A stretch of 64,000 nucleotides of DNA, taken from contig CAZRMV010000007.1 in NCBI GenBank assembly GCA_964601275.1, positions 1 through 64,000 of the forward strand, read 5' to 3'. The position numbers and the translations under genes are program-made. Below, in pieces: positions 1 to 8,999 of this stretch (the first letter of the stretch is position 1; each line of letters starts with the position of its first letter). The DNA is from JAOZPE01 sp964601275 (GTDB lineage Bacteria; Krumholzibacteriota; Krumholzibacteriia; JAJRXK01). The notes beneath the pieces were generated by a model. That model saw only the letters and a program-made list of their open reading frames with translations, had not been told where the DNA came from and ran no database searches.

Positions 1-439
1 ACGAAGGGGATACCTCGACCCCGTAGATCTCCTTCAGACCGCTCTGGATCTCCCGGGTCGTCATCCCCCGGGCATACAAGGCGATCACCTTGTCGTCGAA
101 ACCAGGAAGCCGACGACGACCTTTCGGAACCAGCTTCGGCGAAAAACTGCCGTCACGATCCCGGGGAACCTCGATCTCCAGCTCGTCTTCGCCCGTCTTG
201 ATGCGCTTGCGGGTCTTCCCGTTCCGGCTGTTGCCCCCGTCTCGACCCGCTGAGGAGTGCTTCTCGTAGCCGAGATGGTCGGTCATCTCCCCCTCGAGAG
301 CTCGCTCCACGAGCCGTTTCTTCAGCTCCTGGGCCAAACCACCTTCATTCAAGATATCCTCGGGGCGTTCCCCCTCCAGGAGCTGGTCGATCAGCGCCTC
401 GAGCTGCTTCTCTCGCTCGGTCTGCTTCTTTCTGGCCAT
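1..439 (-). CDS. IS256-family transposase, N-terminal part
   Basis: Cuts and inserts the IS256-type element. The first 146 residues are visible and the rest lies outside the window. The protein starts MARKKQTEREKQLEALIDQL and contains the family block ELKKRLVERALEGEMTDHLG, then NSRNGKTRK, VPRDRDGSF and GMTTREIQ, all typical of the mutator/IS256 N-terminal region. The DDE catalytic residues would come later and cannot be judged. The start is the ATG at 437-439, with GGAGGGATCC just upstream. There is no frameshift in the visible part. Confidence 0.93.
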   Translation of the reverse strand, partial: MARKKQTEREKQLEALIDQLLEGERPEDILNEGGLAQELKKRLVERALEGEMTDHLGYEKHSSAGRDGGNSRNGKTRKRIKTGEDELEIEVPRDRDGSFSPKLVPKGRRRLPGFDDKVIALYARGMTTREIQSGLKEIYGVEVSPS

Positions 440-489
440 TGGATCCCTCCCGATCCGGAGTATAACCTATGGCCAGTTACACAGAAATC
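1..489 (-). mobile_element. IS256-family insertion sequence, one end only
   Basis: The window opens inside an IS256-type element. Its transposase runs leftward off the edge, and about 50 bases separate its start codon from the presumed IS terminus. On the minus strand the outer end reads GATTTCTGTGTAACTGGCCA, which resembles the (c/t)TGTGTAA-type terminal inverted repeats of IS256 relatives. The other end and the target duplication are outside the window, so the boundary at 489 is inferred. The element abuts the last codon of the CoiA-like gene. Confidence 0.75.
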
Positions 490-1384
490 AGTACAGTCCC
501 TCTTCAGCCGACTCTTCGAGATCCCGGAGAGATTTCTCATCAAGAGATATATTTTGAGCCAACATACCGGTGAGAACCTCTGCACTGGAGCTGGTCACCA
601 TGAATGCCATAGGCACACTTCCGTCGAGAACTCTCTTGATATCGATTCGAGTTCTCCAAGCCTTGCCTGAAGGATAGTATAAATCTACAACGCGCCAGGA
701 CACGACTTCTCCATCAACAGCATTATTGAGAATATGACTTGACCACTGGTCCCAGCATTCTTCACATCGCCATGGGATTGAACCTTCAAGAGAGACCGCA
801 GGCAACGGCTGAAAAATGGTCCATGGATGCTCTTCATCGATGAGTTCAGGCGAGGCTGCAACCTCGATCCACGGGATCCCCATTCTTCGGTATTTCTCTG
901 CTTTTGTATGGTCAACGTAATGGTGAACTGCGACTTCAATGGCACCGAGAATCTCTGACCCATTCAGGAGGACGATATCAGGTCGAAGGTCTTCGCAGGA
1001 AAACTCCGTTTCGACGTGAGTCCATCCCTTGGCAAACTTCCATGTAAGTGTTTCTTCACAATTCGATGGGACTACGAATAGGGCGTCGCCGCTACCAGCA
1101 CACTTTGTCTGGACCCTCAAGAATCGGCGCCCTTGGAGTTCCTTCGCGATCTGAAACTTCACCGCCCTATGGAGGGCAGTCTCCCCCTGAAGTGTTGGAC
1201 AGATTCCACCGCTGCGATGGGCTGCATGTGCTCGACGAATTGTCCCAAGTCTCAATGTCACCTGTTGGTGGCATTCTGGACAGTAGGCGATGGGCCGTTT
1301 GTCACGTGGAAGGCCCCTGAATTCTCTTACCTCGTGCAAACGCCCATCGACCATTACGTGCCGAAGAAGAATCTCCGATGGCAT
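488..1384 (-). CDS. CoiA-like competence/nuclease protein, probably truncated by the IS
   Basis: About 298 aa. Near the N-terminus is a zinc-ribbon-like pair (YCPECHQQV) followed by RRAHAAHRSG. Then come ETALHRAVKFQIAKEL and a PD-(D/E)XK-like core (LRPDIVLLNG followed by GAIEVAV). This order, zinc ribbon then restriction-like nuclease, is that of CoiA-type competence proteins and related nucleases. The frame is open further upstream to 1603, but that part overlaps the divergent HNH gene and has no domain character, so I place the start at the ATG 1382-1384. The TGA stop falls at the presumed IS256 end, so the native C-terminus has probably been lost. Base composition is visibly less G+C-rich than the rest of the window, suggesting acquired DNA. 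Function is inferred from the fold only. Confidence 0.6.
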   Translation of the reverse strand: MPSEILLRHVMVDGRLHEVREFRGLPRDKRPIAYCPECHQQVTLRLGTIRRAHAAHRSGGICPTLQGETALHRAVKFQIAKELQGRRFLRVQTKCAGSGDALFVVPSNCEETLTWKFAKGWTHVETEFSCEDLRPDIVLLNGSEILGAIEVAVHHYVDHTKAEKYRRMGIPWIEVAASPELIDEEHPWTIFQPLPAVSLEGSIPWRCEECWDQWSSHILNNAVDGEVVSWRVVDLYYPSGKAWRTRIDIKRVLDGSVPMAFMVTSSSAEVLTGMLAQNISLDEKSLRDLEESAEEGLY

Positions 1385-1467
1385 GCCTGATCCACTCCAT
1401 GGGGCTGGGGGTGATGTCAGCTCAATTCCCAGATTCAGTTGGCCCTGACCCCGCCAGGGTGACCTCC

Positions 1468-1497
1468 TTGACAAGACCGTAGAGGATTCAGTACCTG
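1468..1497 (+). promoter_or_regulatory. candidate sigma-70 promoter for the HNH gene
   Basis: A perfect -35 hexamer TTGACA (1468-1473) is followed after 18 bases by TACCTG, a weak -10. It lies about 30 bases upstream of the ATG at 1529. Only the -35 box is convincing. Confidence 0.3.
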
Positions 1498-1528
1498 TCT
1501 GTCCAGACCCTGGGGGTCGCACGCAGGA

Positions 1529-2460
1529 ATGTTCAACCGACTTCATGACGCAAGAGTGAGAGCTGCAGCATTCGAATGGCTCTCGGCCCAGGTCAGGGAC
1601 CACGGGGACGTGCTGCCCCGCACCATACTTGCGGAGGGGTTCGTTCTCGATGGTGACCGTGTCCCTTTGGTTGGACCGCCGGGTATCTTCAAGCCACGGA
1701 TCCTTCGCGATGCACCCCTATCGATAACGACTGCCCCAAGGGGCCCTATGACGACTCGTTCGGCCCAGACGGACTCCTTCGGTATCGTTACCGGGGCACC
1801 GATCCCAAGCACGGAGACAACTGCGGTCTACGCTTCGCAATGGAACAACGTCTGCCGCTCGTCTATTTCCATGGCGTAATCCCGGGAAGGTACCTTGCTG
1901 CCTGGCCCGTCTTCGTTGTGGGTGACGATCCAGCAGGGCTCGCCTTCACGATCGCAGTGGACGATGCTACCCATGTTGGCCTGGCTACCGGTGCAATGGC
2001 GGATTCCAGAATGGCCCAGGAGGACGCTGACGCAGCCCGACGCCAGTATATCACAGCGGCCGTACGGCAGCGCTTGCATCAACGTGCCTTCCGGGAGCGC
2101 GTCTTGGATGCCTATCGACACCAATGCGCATTCTGTCGACTTCGACACGAGGAGCTTCTCGATGCCGCCCACATTGTTCCAGACAGTGAGCCAGCAGGTG
2201 AACCTGTGGTTTCGAATGGACTGGCCCTGTGCAAGCTCCATCATTCCGCATTTGACCGATACTTTCTCGGTGTCCGTCCGGATTACGTCCTGCAAGTCCG
2301 GCCCGATATCCTGGAAGAACACGATGGACCCACATTGGTCCATGCCATTCAGGCGCTACATGGTGCACGAATCTCGGTTCCGAGGCGTTCAGCCCTGCGG
2401 CCGGACCCGGGATTTCTTGAGATTCGGTACGAACGGTTCTTGCAGGCCAGCGGAGAGTAG
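1529..2460 (+). pseudogene. HNH restriction-type endonuclease, frameshifted
   Basis: Two overlapping frames together make one COG3440-like HNH endonuclease. The first frame (from 1529) encodes RAAAFEWLSAQVRDHGDVLP, then VPLVGPPGIFKPR and PLSITTAPRGP. The sense then continues one frame back as GPYDDSFGPDGLLRYRYRGT, RLPLVYFHGVIPGRY and the HNH core (CAFCRLRHEELLDAAHIVPD, NGLALCKLHHSAFD) to the stop at 2460. The join is at about 1739-1747 in a run of short homopolymers (CCCCAAGGGGCCC), and one base appears to be missing. The part from 1840 alone holds the nuclease core and could be expressed by itself. Inactivation, a sequencing error or programmed slippage are all possible; an assembly error or a recent mutation is most likely, because the downstream frame is otherwise intact. 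Confidence 0.75.
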
Positions 2461-2489
2461 GTGCAGCTGATTTGGCCATGTGACTTGGG

Positions 2490-5400
2490 TCACCCGACCG
2501 CCTCCATCAATTCTCTCCTGGATTCCCCCATCCCCCTCCCCAGCACCAGGAGCAGGAAGCACGCTTGAAGCTCCGCCCGCGCCGGGTCCGCCGGTCCGTC
2601 TCCAGGCGCCTTCGCTCGTCTCCTCGGGCCGTCGTCCCCCGCCGCCTCCGCGGGGGAATCCGGGTCGATCCACTCGCTTTCGACCATCTCTCCCGATACC
2701 GGGTCGATCCGCGCCCGCAGCCGCGGCCCCGCGTAGCGCACCGGATGGCCCGGCTCCATTGGGTGAACCGGACCGCTCCACTCCATGCGGTGTTCCTCGC
2801 CGTGCCAGCGCAGGCGCAGCCGCAGGCCGTCGGCGGCCCGCTGCACGAGCACGATGTTGTGGTCGAGGGTCGCAAAGGCCTCTTCGTCGAGGGTCAGACG
2901 CGGCTTGTCCTCGAAGGGTTTGCCGGCGGTGGGGCAGAACTCGGTGCAGTTGCCGCACTCGTTGCACAGGTCGTTCAGCACCACGGTTTGGAAGGGCTGC
3001 GAGAGCGTGAACTCCACCGGGGGCGAAGCGAACCCGCCCGGCGCGCCTTCCGCTGCGGTGGGTCGGGCCTCGACGGTCCACCGCACCGAGAAGGGCTCTA
3101 CCACCAACGTCATGAACGCGCGGTTGGGACACACGGTGACGCAGGTGGAGCACAACAGGTCGCAGTGCAGACAGCGTGCGGCTTCGCGGCGGGCTTCGTC
3201 CGTGGTGTACGGCCGCAGCACCTCCTGGAAGCCGTGGCGCTGGGAAAGTTCGAGTTCGGGCACCTCCACCGGGACGACCCGGCGCGCGCGGCGGAGCATG
3301 AGCTCGCGGTAGCGGTCGCGTCCATCGGGCTCGGGCCGCCGCCGGCGCGCGGCGAGGCCGAGGCTCTCCAGGATGTCCGCGGCGATCCGCCGCCCGTCGC
3401 CCGCCGCGGTGACCAGGGTCGACGGACCGTGCACCAGGTCGCCGCCGGCCCACACGCCGTCAACATTGGTTCGTCCGGTCAGGGGATCGGCCTCCACCCA
3501 GCCGCCGTCCCGGCGGCGCAGGCCCTCGATGGCCAGGTCCTCCTCCGCCGGCTCCTGGCCGATGGCGGTCACCAGCAGGTCGACCGCGAGCTCGAGGGTC
3601 TCGCCGGTGGGTTCGGGCCGCGGCCGTCCATCCGCGTCCGGCGCCCCGGGACGCAACACCGCACACCGCACTCGGGCCAGCTTTCTCGCGTCCAGCGCGT
3701 TCTCTTCCTCTGAAGCCTTGCCGGTCGGCACCAGCCCTCCCAACGCCTCCACCGGGACCACCAACTCGCGGATGGTGACGCCTTCTTCGCGCAGCGCCCG
3801 CAGCTCCTCGGCCGCGGCCGGCATGTCCACCACGCGCCGGCGGTAGAGGATCTCCACCCGGGCGTCGGGCACCAGCCGTCGCAGGGTCCGCGCGCAGTCG
3901 ACCGCGACGTCGCCGCCGCCCACCACCGCCAGCACCTTGCCACGCGCCTCGAACACCCCCCGCCGCGCCCGCCGCAACAGCTCCAGGCCGTCCATCACCC
4001 CTTCGAGCTCTTCCCCGGGAATCCCCAGGCGCTTGCCCCGCTGGGCGCCCACTGCCAGCACCACCGCCCCGAACCCTTCCGCCCGCAGCGTAGCGAGGTC
4101 GATGTCGTGCCCGAAGCGCACCCCGTACCGGAATGTGACCCCCTCGCGCCGCAGGAACTCCAGGTCGCGCTCGGCCGCCACGTCCGGCGCCCGGTAACTG
4201 GGAATGGTGTCGGTGACCATCCCTGCCCCGCGCGTGCGGGCGTCCAGGACCGTCACGGGCACGCCCGCGCGGCGCAGGTCCAGGGCGGCGGCCAGGCCGC
4301 AGGGTCCCGCGCCCACCACCGCGACCGGGGGCGCCGCGGTGACGACCGCCGCCTCGTCCGTCGTCCCTTCTCCTTGCGCCTCCAGCGCGAATCTCTTGAT
4401 GTGGCGGATGGCCAGGGGCGCCTCGTAGGCCTCGCGGGTGCAGCGGGTCTCGCAGGGATGGTGACAGGCCCGCCCCAGGGAATCGCCCAGGGCGTTGTCC
4501 CGGCGGATCACTTCGGCCGCGCCAGTGGAATCGCCCGCTTCGACCCGGCGCATGTACTCGGGCACGTCCTGGTCGATGCCGCAATCGTCCACGCAGGGCG
4601 CGTGGATGCAGTCGAAGAGTCCCAGGGGCCGCGTTCCCTTCAGCCCCTTCGAGGCCGGCCCCGGCGCGCGCCGGTAGCGCGGAGCCTCCAGCACGCGCTT
4701 CGCATAGCGCTGAAGGTCGTGCCGACCCCCCACGAAGTCCTCCAGCTTCCGGGCCCCGACCTTCTCCATCGCCTCCCGCAACGCCAAACCGTACTGGCTC
4801 ATCCGGCCCACCCCGCCCGGGCGCAGCAGGTCGGAACACACCGTCACCGGGCCCAGCCCGGCCGCCACCAGCGCAGGCAGGTTGAAGACATCGGCCCCGC
4901 CACAGAACGAGATGGACACCCCACCGACCGCTTCGTCCAGCCGCGCCGCGGTCTGCACCGTCAGGGCGTGCAGGGGCCGCCCCGACAGGTACATGGTGCG
5001 CTCGCTCGGAGAAAACACCCCGCCGTCGTGCAGCAGCGGAAGGGTGTTCGAGAGCTTCACCCCGAAACTCACCCCGGCGCGTCCGGCGGCGTCCTGCAGT
5101 TCGCCCACCAGCTCGACCGCCGCGGAGAGATCCAGGTCGTGGGCGAAGGCCTCCTCGTCGGGCACCAGCTCGCGCCAGCCCAACTCTTCGTGCAGCACCT
5201 CGCGCACGGCCGCCGCCCCCAGCAGGGTCGGGTTCAGCTTCACCCGCACGTGCAGGCCGTGCTCTTCCATGAGATGGCGGGCCATGCCGCCGATCTCCTC
5301 GGGGGGACAACCGTGCAGGGTCGAGATGGTGGCGCTGCGGGCCAGGCGCGAAGGCACCTCCAGCTCCTTCAGCCGCGGATCGAGACGGGCCAGGATCTCC

Positions 5401-5948
5401 CGTCGCCGGTCCAGCTCCCCGCCGGCGTCGGCGGCGCGGGCCAGGTAGTCCTGCATTGCCGGCGAGAGCAATCCCTCGAGGTCGTAGCCCACGCTGAGGT
5501 CGAAGACGGTTTCCGGCGCCGGGCCGGGCCACTCCAGCAAGCGGTGCAGCGCGTGGACCAACACCCATGCGTCCAGGTACTGCTCGTAGGAGGCCGCCGG
5601 GTCCAGCTCCTGCGACCACTCGGTGTTCAGGCCCTCGTCGCGGATGCGGATGCAGGGCCGGGCCACCTCGACCGCCACCCTCTGCACCGTCTTCAACTCG
5701 AGCAGGCGCGCTCCGCACAGCCACGAGGACACCAGGCCGGTGGCGAGCTGGGTATGGGGTCCGGCCGCGACCCCGAAGGGGGTGGCCATCGCGTCGCCGG
5801 TGAAGGGGTAACGTCCCCGCAGGAGATCGTCGGCACGGGGCTCGTGCCAGAGCGGCCGGGGAAGATCCAGGATCTCGCCTCGCCGCAGTCCGCCCAGCAC
5901 CCACCGGGCCAGGGTCGGAAAGTCGGGCGGCCGCAACCGGTCGCTCAT
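2490..5948 (-). CDS. ygfK: YgfK-like multidomain iron-sulfur flavoprotein
   Basis: 1152 aa, full length for YgfK (annotated putative selenate reductase subunit). The first ~430 residues form a dihydroorotate-dehydrogenase-like TIM barrel (HGCPPEEI, VKLNPTLLG, SISFCGGADVFNLPALV). Next is the Fe-S region of glutamate-synthase small-subunit type (CIHAPCVDDC, ACHHPCETRC). Then a two-dinucleotide flavoprotein (FAD: VVGAGPCGLAAAL; NAD(P)H: VVGGGDVAVDC; GGDLVHGPSTLV). The C-terminus has ferredoxin clusters (CLHCDLLCSTCVTVCP and CNECGNCTEFCP). It should pass electrons between NAD(P)H and an unknown acceptor in the cytoplasm; the family is tied genetically to purine/urate catabolism and selenium-dependent Mo hydroxylases. 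The start at 5948 has GGAGG 11 bases upstream. It follows the ThDP gene with a 4-base gap, so it is the last gene of that operon, far from ygeW/ssnA/xdhD. Substrate unknown. Confidence 0.9.
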   Translation of the reverse strand: MSDRLRPPDFPTLARWVLGGLRRGEILDLPRPLWHEPRADDLLRGRYPFTGDAMATPFGVAAGPHTQLATGLVSSWLCGARLLELKTVQRVAVEVARPCIRIRDEGLNTEWSQELDPAASYEQYLDAWVLVHALHRLLEWPGPAPETVFDLSVGYDLEGLLSPAMQDYLARAADAGGELDRRREILARLDPRLKELEVPSRLARSATISTLHGCPPEEIGGMARHLMEEHGLHVRVKLNPTLLGAAAVREVLHEELGWRELVPDEEAFAHDLDLSAAVELVGELQDAAGRAGVSFGVKLSNTLPLLHDGGVFSPSERTMYLSGRPLHALTVQTAARLDEAVGGVSISFCGGADVFNLPALVAAGLGPVTVCSDLLRPGGVGRMSQYGLALREAMEKVGARKLEDFVGGRHDLQRYAKRVLEAPRYRRAPGPASKGLKGTRPLGLFDCIHAPCVDDCGIDQDVPEYMRRVEAGDSTGAAEVIRRDNALGDSLGRACHHPCETRCTREAYEAPLAIRHIKRFALEAQGEGTTDEAAVVTAAPPVAVVGAGPCGLAAALDLRRAGVPVTVLDARTRGAGMVTDTIPSYRAPDVAAERDLEFLRREGVTFRYGVRFGHDIDLATLRAEGFGAVVLAVGAQRGKRLGIPGEELEGVMDGLELLRRARRGVFEARGKVLAVVGGGDVAVDCARTLRRLVPDARVEILYRRRVVDMPAAAEELRALREEGVTIRELVVPVEALGGLVPTGKASEEENALDARKLARVRCAVLRPGAPDADGRPRPEPTGETLELAVDLLVTAIGQEPAEEDLAIEGLRRRDGGWVEADPLTGRTNVDGVWAGGDLVHGPSTLVTAAGDGRRIAADILESLGLAARRRRPEPDGRDRYRELMLRRARRVVPVEVPELELSQRHGFQEVLRPYTTDEARREAARCLHCDLLCSTCVTVCPNRAFMTLVVEPFSVRWTVEARPTAAEGAPGGFASPPVEFTLSQPFQTVVLNDLCNECGNCTEFCPTAGKPFEDKPRLTLDEEAFATLDHNIVLVQRAADGLRLRLRWHGEEHRMEWSGPVHPMEPGHPVRYAGPRLRARIDPVSGEMVESEWIDPDSPAEAAGDDGPRRRAKAPGDGPADPARAELQACFLLLVLGRGMGESRRELMEAVG

Positions 5949-5952
5949 GGAA

Positions 5953-7695
5953 TCACCCGCCTCCAAGAAGTCCCTTCAACCACTTCACCATGCGGGTTCC
6001 GGCCACGCGCTTCAAGACGCCTTTGCTTCTCAGGCGGACCAGCGAGGGCGAATCCTCCGCCCGCACTTCCACCAGGGTCACCCCCTGCAGGGCGAGGGCC
6101 TGCCGGAGACCCTCGTGCACCGGGGGCCCCAGCGAGAGGTAGTTCGCGTGCGCCGCGTGGGCCAGGTCGCCGAAGAGCGGGTTGGCCAGGGTCGATCCCT
6201 CCGCGATCCCGTTCACCGCGAGCTGTTCGCGGCGGATGAGCCCGTAGGATCCGTCGTTGATCACCAGGACCAGCAGGGAGACGTCGTACTTGGTCGCGGT
6301 CACCATCTCCAGGCCCGACATCAGCAAGCCCCCGTCGCCCATCACCACCACGACCCTTCGGGACGGCGCGGCCAAAGCGGCCCCGATCGCGGCGGGCAGA
6401 CCGAAACCCATCGACTGGAAATCGGTGGGCGTCAGCAGCCCCCCCGGCGCGTCGACCCGGAACCAGCGCCGGCACAGCAGTTGGTGCAGTCCCGAATCGG
6501 TCACCACGATGGCGTCGCGGGGCAGGACCTCCCGCAGGTCCCGGAAGAAGGCCGCGGGCGCGTCCGCCAGCAGCAGCGGCTCGGGCGCCTCGATCCACGA
6601 TCGCCGGCGGCCCTGTGCCTTCCAGTGCGCCGCTTCCTCGTCGCTCCAGCCTCCCTCGCCGTCCGGCTCGAATTCCCGCAGGAACGCTCCCGCGTCCGCG
6701 CAGACTTCGATCGCGGCGGGATAGTTGGCTCCGAGCACATCCTCGGATGTGTCGACATGGATCAGCTTCTCGCGGGGGATCTTCCATCGGAAGCCGCGGG
6801 CCGCGTTGTGGGAGAACTTCACTCCCAGGGCCAGGACCACGTCGCTCTCCTCGACCAACTCGTCGAGCACTCCGGTGCGCGTGCCCGAACATTCCCATCC
6901 CAAGGAGAGGGGGTGGTCCTCGGGGAGCGCCCCGCGTCCGGAGGTGGTGGTGAGCACCAGGGCCCGGCGGCGCTCGACGAACGCCCGCAGCGCGTCGGCC
7001 GCGCCCAGCGCGCCCTGTCCGGCGATCACCAGCGGTTTGCGGCTGGCCTCGATCCGGCGGGCCGCCTCCCGCCAAGGCTCCGGGTCCGCGGGGGAATCCC
7101 CGGCCCGGTCCACGGAAGCTTCACCGCCGGCGGCGAAGCCGTCCCCCTCGGGCGGATCCTCCCAGCGCGCCTCGCCGGCCAGGGCCTTCTCGTGCAGGTG
7201 CACCAGCACCGGTCCGGGTTCCCCGCTCTGCGCCCGCTGGTAGGCCGCGCCCAGCGCGCGGGCGATCTCCGCGGTGTCTTCCACCTCGAAGACCGCCTTC
7301 ACCAGGGGCTTGGCGATCCCGTGCTGCTCGATGGCCTGGAGCTGGAAGCGGCGCTCCGCGTGGTTCTTCGGCGCGATGCAGATCCACACCAGCGCGGCCG
7401 AGTCAAGCCGCGCCTCGGCGATCCCGCTGAGCGCGTAGGTGAAGCCGGGCCCGGGAATGGTGAGCAGTACCGCCGGGCGTCGCGCGGTCCGGGCGTAGCC
7501 GTTGGCCATCAGCGATGCCGCCAGCTCATGGGTGGGGACGATCACCCGGATCGGCGACGGGGAGAGTTCGTCGAAGATCGTGGAGTTCTGGGTTCCCGGC
7601 AGGCCGAAGACGAACTCCACTCCCAATCGTTCCAGGCTCCGGCGGATCCACTGCGGGCCGGTGAGGGTCGAGTTCGTCCAGGGCGTCCTCACCAT
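5953..7695 (-). CDS. ThDP-dependent enzyme of the acetolactate synthase/decarboxylase family
   Basis: 580 aa, the normal size for this family. The Pyr domain carries the conserved cofactor-activating glutamate (VPTHELAAS, E57). The central domain spans roughly 205-345. The PP domain has the ThDP motif GDGG (453-456) with the matching asparagine at 480, followed by NDGSYGLIRREQ. This makes it a catalytically complete ThDP enzyme that should decarboxylate or carboligate a 2-oxo acid. Acetolactate synthase, oxalyl-CoA/benzoylformate-type decarboxylase and sulfopyruvate-type enzymes share the fold, and I cannot choose among them. It starts 3 bases after the FemAB-like gene and ends 4 bases before ygfK, so the three should be co-transcribed, which hints that the product feeds YgfK chemistry. 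No partner small subunit is adjacent. Confidence 0.8.
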   Translation of the reverse strand: MVRTPWTNSTLTGPQWIRRSLERLGVEFVFGLPGTQNSTIFDELSPSPIRVIVPTHELAASLMANGYARTARRPAVLLTIPGPGFTYALSGIAEARLDSAALVWICIAPKNHAERRFQLQAIEQHGIAKPLVKAVFEVEDTAEIARALGAAYQRAQSGEPGPVLVHLHEKALAGEARWEDPPEGDGFAAGGEASVDRAGDSPADPEPWREAARRIEASRKPLVIAGQGALGAADALRAFVERRRALVLTTTSGRGALPEDHPLSLGWECSGTRTGVLDELVEESDVVLALGVKFSHNAARGFRWKIPREKLIHVDTSEDVLGANYPAAIEVCADAGAFLREFEPDGEGGWSDEEAAHWKAQGRRRSWIEAPEPLLLADAPAAFFRDLREVLPRDAIVVTDSGLHQLLCRRWFRVDAPGGLLTPTDFQSMGFGLPAAIGAALAAPSRRVVVVMGDGGLLMSGLEMVTATKYDVSLLVLVINDGSYGLIRREQLAVNGIAEGSTLANPLFGDLAHAAHANYLSLGPPVHEGLRQALALQGVTLVEVRAEDSPSLVRLRSKGVLKRVAGTRMVKWLKGLLGGG

Positions 7696-7698
7696 GGC

Positions 7699-8811
7699 TC
7701 AGTCGCTCCCGCCGTTCCGCGGGCTCGTTGCGTTGCGATCCGCCGCATCGGCGGGAGGCTTCGGGCGTCCCAGTCGCCGCCGGGCCGCCCGCCGCGCCCT
7801 CCGCGCGAAGAACGCGGCCCGCTCCCACGCCGCGCGGACCCGCCAGGCGGGACGCTCCGGAGCGGTCAACACGAAGGAGAGCTTCAGCTCGCCGCCCAGT
7901 TGGCTCTTGAACCGGGTCACCGGGTTCAGCTCGGCGTCGGTGAGGTCATTGCCCGCGTAACCGTCCTTCGCCAGGGCCTCGCAGGCCTTCCAGCGCAGGA
8001 AGACCGAGGCGCCTCGGTGGAGATGATCCTCGCTCGCGCCGGCGCACACCGTGTGGGTGATCGGGTGGGGGCCGGCGAGCACCAGTTGGCTTGCCACCGC
8101 GCGGCCGTCGGCCCGGCGCGCGTGGTAGAGGCGGGCCAGCGAGTTCCCTCGCAACTCTTCCCAGAAACGGCGGTACTGGACCCGAGGTAAGTACAGCGGA
8201 ACCCCCTTGCGCCGGTGGATCTCCTCGTGCAGGGCGAAGAAGGAATCGAAATCGTCGTCCTGCGACAGCACCATCCCGTCGTCCTCACATCGGCGGATGA
8301 GCCGGCGGAAGTTGCCTTCCACCCGCTCGCGCGCGGCCTCGAGATCGTCGAGGGCGATCACGTAGCTGAACGACGGGCGCACCTGCCATCCCGAGGCCAC
8401 AAAGGGCCGCACGTCGTGGAGATCCTCGCGGGGGTGCAGGCGCAGGTGGGCAAAGCCCTGCGCCGACAGCGCCGACTTCAAGGCCGAAACCGCGTGCAGG
8501 TAGAACGAGGTGCGCTCGGAGGGATAGCGGGAGGTGGAACGGGCGAAGACTGGTCCGTTGTAGTAGAGCAACAGTCGCGGCGCGACATAGCGCCCGGCCC
8601 AGCATTCCCGTTCGTAGAGGGCCACCCCGGCGACGATCTCGTTCCCCCGGGTCACCGCCAGGATGCGCCAGTCAGCGCCGGTCGCCTCGCCGAGCGCGCG
8701 CAGGTACGCGGGCAGGGCGTACACACTTCCCCCGGGGGCGTCCTGGACGAAGCGCTCCCAGCGGGGGTAGTCCTCTTCATCCAGGAAATGGGAGCTGAAT
8801 CTGGCGCTCAT
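7699..8811 (-). CDS. FemAB-like / BioF2-type GNAT acyltransferase
   Basis: 370 aa. The protein has two GNAT halves, as in FemAB and peptidoglycan-bridge or exosortase-linked acyltransferases: an N-terminal half with WRILAVTRGNEIVAGVALY and a C-terminal half with RLYHARRADGRAVASQLVLA and HRGASVFLRWKACEAL. The last ~60 residues are arginine-rich and probably disordered. Proteins of this type transfer an aminoacyl or acyl group to a cell-surface or small-molecule acceptor. It is the first gene of the ThDP-ygfK operon, unusual company for a cell-wall enzyme, so a small-molecule acyltransferase role is possible. The start is the ATG at 8809-8811 with AGGAATG context. Substrate unknown. Confidence 0.7.
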   Translation of the reverse strand: MSARFSSHFLDEEDYPRWERFVQDAPGGSVYALPAYLRALGEATGADWRILAVTRGNEIVAGVALYERECWAGRYVAPRLLLYYNGPVFARSTSRYPSERTSFYLHAVSALKSALSAQGFAHLRLHPREDLHDVRPFVASGWQVRPSFSYVIALDDLEAARERVEGNFRRLIRRCEDDGMVLSQDDDFDSFFALHEEIHRRKGVPLYLPRVQYRRFWEELRGNSLARLYHARRADGRAVASQLVLAGPHPITHTVCAGASEDHLHRGASVFLRWKACEALAKDGYAGNDLTDAELNPVTRFKSQLGGELKLSFVLTAPERPAWRVRAAWERAAFFARRARRAARRRLGRPKPPADAADRNATSPRNGGSD

Positions 8812-8999
8812 TCCTCGCTCGCCGGACGGTTGAAGGAAGTGGAGGGCGGAAAGCGGACCCCGTTCTGGCCCCTCAACCTATCCTCTGCAGCATGGAACGC
8901 GCCAGCGGAAAAGGCGCCTTGGGGTCGGAGCTTCCGGCACGGCGGCGGGGGCCGCCTCCCCGCGGTGGTGAGCAGAACCCAGGGAGAAAGGGGTCGTGC

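Noticed and set aside
1385..1603. 73 extra N-terminal codons for the CoiA-like gene
   Set aside because: Overlaps the divergent HNH gene and lacks domain character; the ATG at 1384 gives the expected N-terminus.
4107..6239. 710-codon open frame antisense to ygfK
   Set aside because: Gln/Arg/Gly-rich, no domains, and fully covered by a well-supported ygfK gene; it is a by-product of high G+C.
5947..8190. 747-codon open frame antisense to the ThDP and FemAB genes
   Set aside because: No homology-like motifs; shadows three real genes.
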